NCBI RefSeq assembly: GCF_014692675.1
Contig: NZ_JABFCZ010000007.1
Coordinates: forward strand, 1-64,000
Direction of reading: 5' to 3'
Origin: Roseibium aggregatum
GTDB lineage: Bacteria; Pseudomonadota; Alphaproteobacteria; Rhizobiales; Stappiaceae
Length of the DNA stretch: 64,000 nucleotides
The stretch's first letter is position 1. Every line of letters starts with the position of its first letter. Both the position numbers and the translations under genes were made by a program. The notes beneath the pieces were generated by a model, which was given only the letters and a program-made list of their open reading frames with translations, was not told where the DNA came from and ran no database searches. Shown here one piece after another: positions 57,334 through 64,000 of the stretch.

Positions 57334-58605
57334 ATGCCCGTCGACGCATCCACATTGCTGATCGCCATTACGGTTGTGCATCTCGCAGGGGGGATCCTGT
57401 TCTTCCTTGTCTGGCGCCTGTTTTCGAACCGGTTCGAAGCCCAGATCTCCAGCATCGGTATCTGGTCGCTGACACATCTGTTTCTCGGCCTGGGAAATGT
57501 GATGGTCGGCCTGCGCACATTTATTCCGGACTGGGCAAGCATCGTGATGGGCAACGCGCTCCTGCTGTTCGGGATCGGACTCGCGCGGATGGCAATCAGC
57601 GTCTTTTTCGGACGCAAACCCTATTTTACGCTGGCGGCGCTGCCGGGACTCCTCTGGCTGGCATTGTGTGCCTATCCCCCGTTCCTGGAAAACACCACTG
57701 CCCGGATTATCGCCGTACAGTTTGCACTGGGCAGCAGCCTCGTCTGGATCTCGCTGCTGTGCTTCACCCGCAACCGCGACAATCTCTATACCGCGCGCCT
57801 GAACGGGATGACCACGTTCGTCCTGGCGGCCGGAAGCGCGTATTACGCCATAAACGCATATGCTGCGAGCGACCCGTCGCTGCCTTTCATCTTTCAGCAC
57901 GATTTCGCCAAGATCTACCTGCTGGTCGCCCTGCTCTGCACGGTTGCGGCCATCATCCTTATTTTTGCGATGATCATCGAGAAGGAACAGCTTTTCTTCC
58001 GGACCCAGGCGCGGATGGATCCGCTGACCGGTCTGTCCAACCGGCGCGCCTTCGGAGAAATGATCCGGACATGGATCGAGAGCCAGGACAGCACGCATGC
58101 GCCGTTTGCGATTGCCATTTTCGACATCGATGAATTCAAGGCCGCAAATGACAAATACGGCCAGGTGCTCGGCGACGCCATCCTTCAGCTGTTGGCCCGT
58201 ATCTGCGAAGACAGCGCCAGGGAAGACAGAATCTTTGCCAGCCACCTCAACGGCGACTGCTTTGCCGTCTTTTACGGCGGGATTCCGATCGGCAAGGCGG
58301 CCCTGCTGGCGGAAGAGATCCGCCGCCAGTTCGCGAAATCCAGCGAAAGCGCGACGGATGGCCGCCTTCCGGCCACGCTCAGCGCGGGCCTGAGCGGCGG
58401 GGATATTCGCCAAACCGAAATTCAGGATGCCCTGCGGGCCGCCGATCTTGCGCTCGCCAATGCCAAGCGCCGCGGCCGCAACCGGCTGGCGATGTCCATG
58501 ATCACTGCAGAAAAAGAAACCGCGGATTCGGACAGCGCGCCAAGCGAAAGGCCTGCCTCTCCCGGCGGACGGCAGGACATTTCCCGCCGATCAAAAGTGG
58601 CGTGA
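57334..58605 (+). CDS. membrane GGDEF protein with degenerate signature
   Basis: 423 residues from the ATG at 57334 (MPVDASTLL); an ATG at 57295 would add 13 polar residues. About six membrane helices occupy the first ~210 residues. A GGDEF domain follows: ARMDPLTGLSNRRAFGEMIR, IFDIDEFKAANDKYGQVLGD. The active-site motif is HLNGDCFAVFYGG: NGDCF in place of GGDEF, so cyclase activity is doubtful and a sensor or c-di-GMP-binding role is more likely. It may interact functionally with the intact GGDEF at 59695. Confidence 0.88.
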   Translation: MPVDASTLLIAITVVHLAGGILFFLVWRLFSNRFEAQISSIGIWSLTHLFLGLGNVMVGLRTFIPDWASIVMGNALLLFGIGLARMAISVFFGRKPYFTLAALPGLLWLALCAYPPFLENTTARIIAVQFALGSSLVWISLLCFTRNRDNLYTARLNGMTTFVLAAGSAYYAINAYAASDPSLPFIFQHDFAKIYLLVALLCTVAAIILIFAMIIEKEQLFFRTQARMDPLTGLSNRRAFGEMIRTWIESQDSTHAPFAIAIFDIDEFKAANDKYGQVLGDAILQLLARICEDSAREDRIFASHLNGDCFAVFYGGIPIGKAALLAEEIRRQFAKSSESATDGRLPATLSAGLSGGDIRQTEIQDALRAADLALANAKRRGRNRLAMSMITAEKETADSDSAPSERPASPGGRQDISRRSKVA

Positions 58606-58610
58606 CATCC

Positions 58611-58635
58611 GGACCGGGTCCTTGCTGCCCGGTCC
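58611..58635. terminator. hairpin between convergent GGDEF and ubiA genes
   Basis: An 8-bp perfect stem (58611-58618 with 58628-58635, GGACCGGG/CCCGGTCC) with a 9-nt loop and only a short T run after it. It could serve both strands; a weak call. Confidence 0.4.
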
Positions 58636-58658
58636 TTCATGCTGCTTTCGCTCTAGCT

Positions 58659-59603
58659 TCAGAGCCAGTGGATCAGACCGTCCACGACGAAGCCTGCGAA
58701 CAGGATCCAGCCGTATGTGGCGTTGGATCGGAACAGCTTCAGGCACTGGTCCGGATCGTCGATATCCAGGATGATCGCCTGCCAGGCCAGGTGCGCTGCA
58801 CCGATGACGATGCCGGCAAAGGCGGCGGGACCTGCATCGGCCAGGCTGGCAGCCACAACGAACAGGACCGTCGCCGCGGCATAAAGCAGGAAGATGGCCG
58901 GTTTCGTCCAGGCGCCGAACAGACGCGCGGTCGACTTGACGCCGACCAGCGCGTCGTCCTCCTTGTCCTGATGGGCGTAGATGGTGTCGTAGCCGATGGT
59001 CCAGCTGATCCCGCCGATGTAAAGAACCACCGGAGCCCAGCTCAGGGACCCGAAAGCCGCCGCCCATCCCATGAGCGCGCCCCAGGAAAAGGCCAACCCT
59101 AGGAAAAACTGCGGCCAGTTGGTGATGCGTTTCATGAACGGGTAGATGGCAACCGGCAGGAGCGAGGCCACGCCGAGCCCGATGGCAAAGGTGTTGAACT
59201 GGACGAGCACCACAAGCCCGACCAGCGCCTGCAGCACCAGAAAGACCTTCGCCTGCAGGCGGCTGACCTGGCCGGCCGGGATCGGCCGCGAGCGGGTCCG
59301 TTCCACCTGTGCGTCAATATCCTCGTCAACGAGATCGTTGTAGGTGCAGCCTGCACCGCGCATGGCGACCGCGCCGATCAGAAAGAGTGCGAGATGCCAC
59401 GGGTTCGGCCAGGGTGCCTCCTGTGCGATCGCGGCTAGCCCCGCGGACCACCAGCACGGCCACAGCAGCAGCCACCAGCCGATCGGCCGTTCCCAGCGCG
59501 CCAGGCGCGCATAAGGCCGCGCCCAGGCCGGCAGATGCGTATCGACCCAATGGCGCTTGACAGCGTCCGCGACGGGACCGGTATCTTTCGTCGAAAAAAA
59601 CAT
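58659..59603 (-). CDS. ubiA: 4-hydroxybenzoate polyprenyltransferase
   Basis: 314 residues. It attaches the polyprenyl chain to 4-hydroxybenzoate in ubiquinone synthesis and is an integral membrane protein with about nine helices. Its two Asp-rich motifs are CTYNDLVDEDIDAQVERTRS and TIYAHQDKEDDALVGVKSTA. Start at the ATG at 59603. It is monocistronic, between two GGDEF genes. Confidence 0.95.
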   Translation of the reverse strand: MFFSTKDTGPVADAVKRHWVDTHLPAWARPYARLARWERPIGWWLLLWPCWWSAGLAAIAQEAPWPNPWHLALFLIGAVAMRGAGCTYNDLVDEDIDAQVERTRSRPIPAGQVSRLQAKVFLVLQALVGLVVLVQFNTFAIGLGVASLLPVAIYPFMKRITNWPQFFLGLAFSWGALMGWAAAFGSLSWAPVVLYIGGISWTIGYDTIYAHQDKEDDALVGVKSTARLFGAWTKPAIFLLYAAATVLFVVAASLADAGPAAFAGIVIGAAHLAWQAIILDIDDPDQCLKLFRSNATYGWILFAGFVVDGLIHWL

Positions 59604-59694
59604 GGGCTATCGTTTAACCCGACAAAGGCCGCGTTGCGAAGTCCCTGTCTTCAGGAAAATGCCATGTCGGTCACTTGGCCAACCAAACTGCCTG

Positions 59695-60948
59695 TCAGGC
59701 GGCCGGACCGATGACCTTGTTCCTGCCGGAACTCTTTGCCTGATAGAGGCGGCTGTCCGCCTTCTCGAACAGCGCCCTGATGGTCCGCCCGTCTTCCGGC
59801 GCGCTCGCAACCCCGATGCTGACGGTCGCCTTTTCCGGCAGATAGATGGTCGAAAAGCGCTCGATGATCCTGCGGATCCGTTCTGCCAGGGCAAACGCGG
59901 CCTCGCCGTCCATACGATCGCAGATCAGGACGAATTCCTCGCCGCCGTATCTGTAGAGATGGTCTTCGGAGCGCAGGTTCTCCTGCAGCAGGCGGGCAAT
60001 CGTCTTCAGGACCTCGTCACCGGTCTGATGTCCGAGCCGGTCATTGACTGCCTTGAAGTAATCGATGTCGATGACGAGGAAGCTGACCGGATTGCTCTGT
60101 TCCAGTCCGGATTTCAAAACGTCCGGCGCATAGGTGTCGTAGTGCCTGCGGTGAAAGGCCCCTGTCAGATGATCCCTGTTTACGACTTGCAGCAAGTCTT
60201 CGTAGCGTTCCCGGTAGGTCAGGATCTGGAAGGCGTCCTTGAAGGACCGGTTGGTCAGCCAGGACGTCTCGTCGTCGAAAAACTTCAAGTAGATCGTAAA
60301 GAACAGGGTGTAGACGAGCGTTGCTGCCATCTTCGCGGCCCAGCCGCCGAAAAACACCTCGATCGGGACATGGGAGACATAACGAAGCGCCAGGTAGAAG
60401 CCGGCCTGGTCGAAGGTCAAAACGACAGCGCCGCAGATCAGGAACCGCAGGTACAAATGCCTACCGAGCCATTTGCCGAGACGCTCGTAGAGAACAATGA
60501 TCGCAATGGAATCGATGAACAGGAGGCTCGTCCCCCAGACCATGAGCCACCCCATCTCGTCGACGAAGCCGATGTCGGGCACACGGCCGCCGACAACGCC
60601 GACCGTGTCGTGGTTCCGCAGGAGCATCACCAGAGCGACGATCAGGAAATTGCCGATAAGCAGGCCGTAGATCGGCTGGCGCGCGACAAGCGCATCCTCG
60701 CGAATGTAAAGCAACAGGATCATCAACAACTTGCCGGAAAAAAGCACCGTTGAGCCCGGTGAGATGATTCCGACAGGTGTTTCAACGTAATAGACACTCG
60801 CCAGATAGGTTTCCAGAAAGTGCATGACCCCGAGCGCGCACATGAAAACACCGATGCCTATTACACGGCGGGCGTGCAACAGTGCCATCATGACGGTGAA
60901 GTAAACGGTGGCCTCCGCCACAAGAAGAGCGGTATTCGCGAGGAGCAT
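59695..60948 (-). CDS. membrane diguanylate cyclase with intact GGEEF and I-site
   Basis: 417 residues from the ATG at 60948; the longer frame begins with TTG at 60963 and has no ribosome site. Seven or eight membrane helices come first, then a GGDEF domain: RDHLTGAFHRRHYD, VIDIDYFKAVNDRLGHQTGD and the signature YRYGGEEFVLICDRM. RSED lies five residues before the signature at the product-inhibition I-site (RxxD). It should make c-di-GMP. It is divergent from purD with 264 bp between. Confidence 0.92.
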   Translation of the reverse strand: MLLANTALLVAEATVYFTVMMALLHARRVIGIGVFMCALGVMHFLETYLASVYYVETPVGIISPGSTVLFSGKLLMILLLYIREDALVARQPIYGLLIGNFLIVALVMLLRNHDTVGVVGGRVPDIGFVDEMGWLMVWGTSLLFIDSIAIIVLYERLGKWLGRHLYLRFLICGAVVLTFDQAGFYLALRYVSHVPIEVFFGGWAAKMAATLVYTLFFTIYLKFFDDETSWLTNRSFKDAFQILTYRERYEDLLQVVNRDHLTGAFHRRHYDTYAPDVLKSGLEQSNPVSFLVIDIDYFKAVNDRLGHQTGDEVLKTIARLLQENLRSEDHLYRYGGEEFVLICDRMDGEAAFALAERIRRIIERFSTIYLPEKATVSIGVASAPEDGRTIRALFEKADSRLYQAKSSGRNKVIGPAA

Positions 60949-61212
60949 ACCTTTCTGTAGCAATAATGTATTTTTTCACAAGCCCTCGTCTGCACCTAAA
61001 GAGGGCGCTGACTGCTTTATGTTCAATTTGTTGCAAAAATTATGCAACCTTCCCTTAGGGAATCGGTCCCGGCAACCCATGCGGCTGTTGGCAGACCGCC
61101 GCGTTCGCATTGCCGATCCTGACCCGGCATGCTAGGTGACCGCGGATCTGACCACGCTGCGGGAACCGGAGTTCCGGCGGCGCATCCGCAATGCCTTGAG
61201 AGACAGCCCGCC

Positions 61213-62493
61213 ATGAACATCCTCCTGATCGGATCCGGTGGCCGCGAACACGCCCTGGCCTGGGCGATTTCCAATTCGCCGCTTCTGACAAAGCTTTATG
61301 CATCGCCGGGCAACGCCGGGATCGCGCAGGTCGCAGACCTCGTGTCCGTGGACGTCGAAGACCACGGGGCCGTGATCGGTTTCTGTAAGGACAAGGCGAT
61401 CGATTTCGTCGTCGTGGGCCCGGAAGCGCCACTCGTTGCAGGCCTTGTCGATGATTTGTCCGCAGCCGGCATCAAGGCCTTCGGCCCGACCAGAGCGGCC
61501 GCCCAACTGGAAGGCTCCAAGGCCTTTACCAAGGGTGTCTGCGACGAAGCCGGCATTCCGACAGCGGCTTACGCCAGGTTTGACGCCAAGGATCCGGCTC
61601 TGGCCTACATCCGGGAAAAAGGCGCTCCGATCGTCGTCAAGGCCGACGGGCTGGCTGCGGGAAAGGGCGTTGTCGTGGCAATGACGCTGGACGAAGCGCT
61701 TGAAGCCGTCGAGGCCTGCTTTGACGGCAGTTTCGGCGACGCCGGCGCCGAGGTGGTCATCGAGGAATTTCTGACCGGCGAAGAGGCGAGTTTCTTCGTG
61801 CTTGTCGATGGCACCACCGCTCTGCCGCTTGCCACCGCACAGGATCACAAGCGCGCCTTTGACGGCGATCAGGGCCCCAATACCGGTGGCATGGGCGCCT
61901 ATTCACCCGCCCCGGTCATGACCGAGGACCTTGTCGCCCGCACCCTGTCGGACATCATCGAACCGACCGTCGCAACGATGGCCCGGCGCGGCACCCCGTT
62001 CAAGGGTGTGCTTTATGCCGGGCTGATGATTACCGACGACGGGCCGAAGCTGATCGAATACAACACCCGCTTCGGCGATCCGGAATGCCAGGTCCTGATG
62101 GTCAGGCTGAAAGACGATATCCTGACCCTGATGCTCGCCGCGGCGGACGGAACCCTGGACAAGGTCTCCGCCCGCTGGAAGGACGACGTCGCCATGACTG
62201 TGGTCATGGCGGCAAAGGGGTATCCCGGCGCCTACCGGAAGGGCACGGAGATCCGGAATCTCGAGGCAGCGGCACAGGATCCGGATATCGAGATCTTCCA
62301 CGCGGGAACAAGGGCCGACGGGGACAGGATCCTCGCGAACGGCGGCCGTGTTCTGAACGTCACCGCGGTGGGAAAAACCGTTCGCGACGCCCGGGACAAG
62401 GCCTATGCGGCCATCGCCAGAATCGACTGGCCGGAAGGTTTCTGCCGCTCCGATATCGGATGGCGCGCGATCGAGCGGGAGAAGTCGTCCTAG
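61213..62493 (+). CDS. purD: phosphoribosylamine--glycine ligase
   Basis: 426 residues. The second step of purine synthesis, joining glycine to phosphoribosylamine with ATP (ATP-grasp). Visible blocks are [56 protein letters not shown] and [18 protein letters not shown] at 61213. Glycine use links it loosely to the gcv system in this window. It is followed by the hydrolase gene 101 bp later. Confidence 0.97.
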   Translation: MNILLIGSGGREHALAWAISNSPLLTKLYASPGNAGIAQVADLVSVDVEDHGAVIGFCKDKAIDFVVVGPEAPLVAGLVDDLSAAGIKAFGPTRAAAQLEGSKAFTKGVCDEAGIPTAAYARFDAKDPALAYIREKGAPIVVKADGLAAGKGVVVAMTLDEALEAVEACFDGSFGDAGAEVVIEEFLTGEEASFFVLVDGTTALPLATAQDHKRAFDGDQGPNTGGMGAYSPAPVMTEDLVARTLSDIIEPTVATMARRGTPFKGVLYAGLMITDDGPKLIEYNTRFGDPECQVLMVRLKDDILTLMLAAADGTLDKVSARWKDDVAMTVVMAAKGYPGAYRKGTEIRNLEAAAQDPDIEIFHAGTRADGDRILANGGRVLNVTAVGKTVRDARDKAYAAIARIDWPEGFCRSDIGWRAIEREKSS

Positions 62494-62594
62494 GATAGCC
62501 GAAAGCTGCCTCAGGGGCAGGAAGATCGCGACTTGCACGCCCATTTCGCCCGTGCAAATCTCCCGTCGAAAATAACAGTCCAGGGAGAGATCAC

Positions 62595-63509
62595 ATGTCG
62601 GAAGCCGCATTGCCGGACCTGTTTCCAGGCTTCGAAACCCGGCACGTCGAAACCCGGTCCGGCAGCCTGTTCTGCCGCGTGGGCGGCCGGGGACTTCCCC
62701 TGCTTCTGGTCCACGGATATCCGCAGTCCCATGCCATGTGGCACAAGGTGGCGCCGGAGCTTGCCAAACGCTTCACGCTGGTGATCCCCGATCTGCCCGG
62801 TTACGGCCGGTCATCCATCCCGGCCCTCAGCGACGATCATGCGGCCTACTCCAAACGGGCCGCGGGAAATGCAATGATCGATCTGATGTCGGCCCTGGGA
62901 CATGATCGCTTTGCCCTTGTCGGACACGACCGCGGCGCCCGGGTCAGCTACCGCATGGCGCTCGATCACCCGGACCGCCTTACCAGGGTCGCCGTCCTCG
63001 ATATTCTGCCGACCTTCGATTACTGGCGACGGATGGACCGGGCCTTCGCGCTCAAGATCTATCACTGGGCCTTCCTGGCGCAGCCGGCTCCCTTTCCGGA
63101 AAACATGATCGCCGCATCGGCCGACTACTATCTGGATCACACGCTGGCAAGCTGGACCGCTGCAAAGGACCTTTCCGCCTTTCATCCGGATGCGCTTGCC
63201 CATTATCACGCGTTCTTCAGCCAAGCGGACCGGATCGCGGCCACCTGTGAAGACTATCGCGCCGGCGCAACCATCGATCTGGACCACGACAAGGCGGATG
63301 TGGAGGCAGGACGCAAGATCGATGTTCCACTGCTTGCCCTGTGGGGCGGCGCCGGGATCGCCCAATCGGGCGAAACGCCCCTCGATGTCTGGCGGCGATG
63401 GGCAAGCGACGCACAGGGCACCGCGATCGGCGGCGGTCATTTCATGGCGGAAGAAAATCCGGAAGAACTCCTGCAAAAGCTTTTGCCTTTCCTAGAAAAG
63501 GACGCATGA
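62595..63509 (+). CDS. fluoroacetate/haloacetate dehalogenase-like alpha/beta hydrolase
   Basis: 304 residues; ATG at 62595 with GGGAGAG before it. The nucleophile motif is LVGHDRGARVSYR with Asp112. All residues reported for fluoroacetate dehalogenase of Rhodopseudomonas are present at a constant +2 offset: Asp112, Arg113, Arg116, Asp136, His157, Trp158, Tyr221 and His282. The halide-site pair is in KIYHWAFLAQPAPFPENMI. It should hydrolyse a 2-haloacid to the hydroxyacid; the natural substrate is not known. Family members without fluoride activity also keep much of this set. Confidence 0.83.
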   Translation: MSEAALPDLFPGFETRHVETRSGSLFCRVGGRGLPLLLVHGYPQSHAMWHKVAPELAKRFTLVIPDLPGYGRSSIPALSDDHAAYSKRAAGNAMIDLMSALGHDRFALVGHDRGARVSYRMALDHPDRLTRVAVLDILPTFDYWRRMDRAFALKIYHWAFLAQPAPFPENMIAASADYYLDHTLASWTAAKDLSAFHPDALAHYHAFFSQADRIAATCEDYRAGATIDLDHDKADVEAGRKIDVPLLALWGGAGIAQSGETPLDVWRRWASDAQGTAIGGGHFMAEENPEELLQKLLPFLEKDA

Positions 63510-64000
63510 GCACAGGAGAAAATTATTCTAATAACAGCCGATCTTGAGGCCAATACGCTTGCAGCCATTACTTTTGCGCGCCGGCCTTCCATATTCGGAA
63601 CATCGGAAACAACCTGAAACATAGACATTACAACAGAATCAGCCCGACAGCAGCAGGCTTTACCTCACACGCTGAAAACTCCAAGTTTTCCCCGGATATT
63701 CAACCTTTACGCCTTGTTCTCCGGACTTTTCGGATGCCCTGATCAATTGCATTTTCAGAGGGCCTATTAGCGTAGATCGGAATTTTTACTGCCCGCCCCA
63801 TAAGTTACTAGCTGGTTAATCTTGGCGGATTCAATCCGGGTTAACTTGTGCCGTGTAAATTGCTTGGCGTTGATGGTGCGTCTTAAGCCATTTCGAGGAA
63901 ACCAGAGACAAGAAATCCTCGATTGGGCAGCCAGTGCTGACGCATCAACATCACAGGAAAAGCAGCGGAATGCTGCCGGGGAGTTAGTTGTGGGCGTCGA
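63510..64000. other. gene-free right edge
   Basis: 491 bp without a supported gene. It is AT-richer than its neighbours from about 63600 to 63870. A GTG at 63990 with GGGGAG at 63978-63983, six bases upstream, could start a gene that continues beyond the window, but only 11 bases are visible. Confidence 0.4.

Noticed and set aside
60949..61212. RNA gene or leader before purD
   Set aside because: No tRNA fold, purine riboswitch core or convincing hairpin was seen.
63990..64000. GTG with Shine-Dalgarno at the right edge
   Set aside because: Only 11 bases are visible, so no coding call is possible.

Overview
The window reads as a chromosomal segment of an alphaproteobacterium of the order Hyphomicrobiales (Rhizobiales), most plausibly near Stappiaceae (Roseibium/Labrenzia/Stappia). 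This rests on a CcrM-type GANTC methyltransferase with a CtrA-like box, the ctaC-ctaD-ctaB-coxF-ctaG-ctaE-DUF983-SURF1 oxidase cluster with an IalB gene and tldD next to it, the lpxK-waaA-DUF374-DUF4170-phosphatase-pmbA cluster, and alphaproteobacterial small families (DUF2093, DUF6101, CoxF). The genus is inferred. No rRNA, tRNA, CRISPR array, prophage or intact transposase was seen.

Layout. 0-7 kb: a truncated AraC regulator divergent from a secreted metallo-beta-lactamase-fold hydrolase; a dimethylglycine/sarcosine dehydrogenase-like flavoenzyme divergent from a BetI-like TetR regulator with palindromes between them; AMP nucleosidase. 7-12 kb: a Tag-type glycosylase, ccrM, a cold-shock protein with a long AT-rich leader, two small proteins, and tyrS behind what looks like a ribosome-mediated attenuator: a leaderless 22-codon ORF with three consecutive Tyr codons and mutually exclusive hairpins. 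12-20 kb: a MarR/GST divergent pair with three ATGCAnnTGCAT operators, a hemerythrin protein, a second MarR, a lone TRAP binding protein, and a translationally coupled acyl-CoA synthetase/thiolase pair. 20-25.3 kb: gcvT-gcvH-osmC-gcvPA-gcvPB under a tandem glycine riboswitch, with an OsmC gene embedded in the operon.

25-39 kb: a lipoprotein, ispH-thrB-rnhA-lipid kinase, a GGDEF-EAL membrane protein, a GNAT, an M16 peptidase and thrC, YqgE, a DsbD-N-like protein and a 1-Cys peroxiredoxin. 39-50 kb: the aa3 oxidase assembly cluster, IalB, a Kef-type antiporter and tldD. 50-57 kb: DUF2093, lipid A/Kdo genes, pmbA (tldE, partner of tldD) and DUF6101. 57-64 kb: two membrane GGDEF proteins (one with a degenerate signature) around ubiA, then purD and a fluoroacetate-dehalogenase-like hydrolase.

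Two gene-free stretches (36141-36409 and 50229-50499) are about 270-bp elements with terminal inverted repeats flanked by TA. Both fold internally into a hairpin with the same GTGGTG-N5-CACCAC apex and look like related non-autonomous elements. Other intergenic repeats lie near 7.1, 10.6, 16.2 and 19.7 kb. The most noteworthy item is the tyrS leader (11985-12186).
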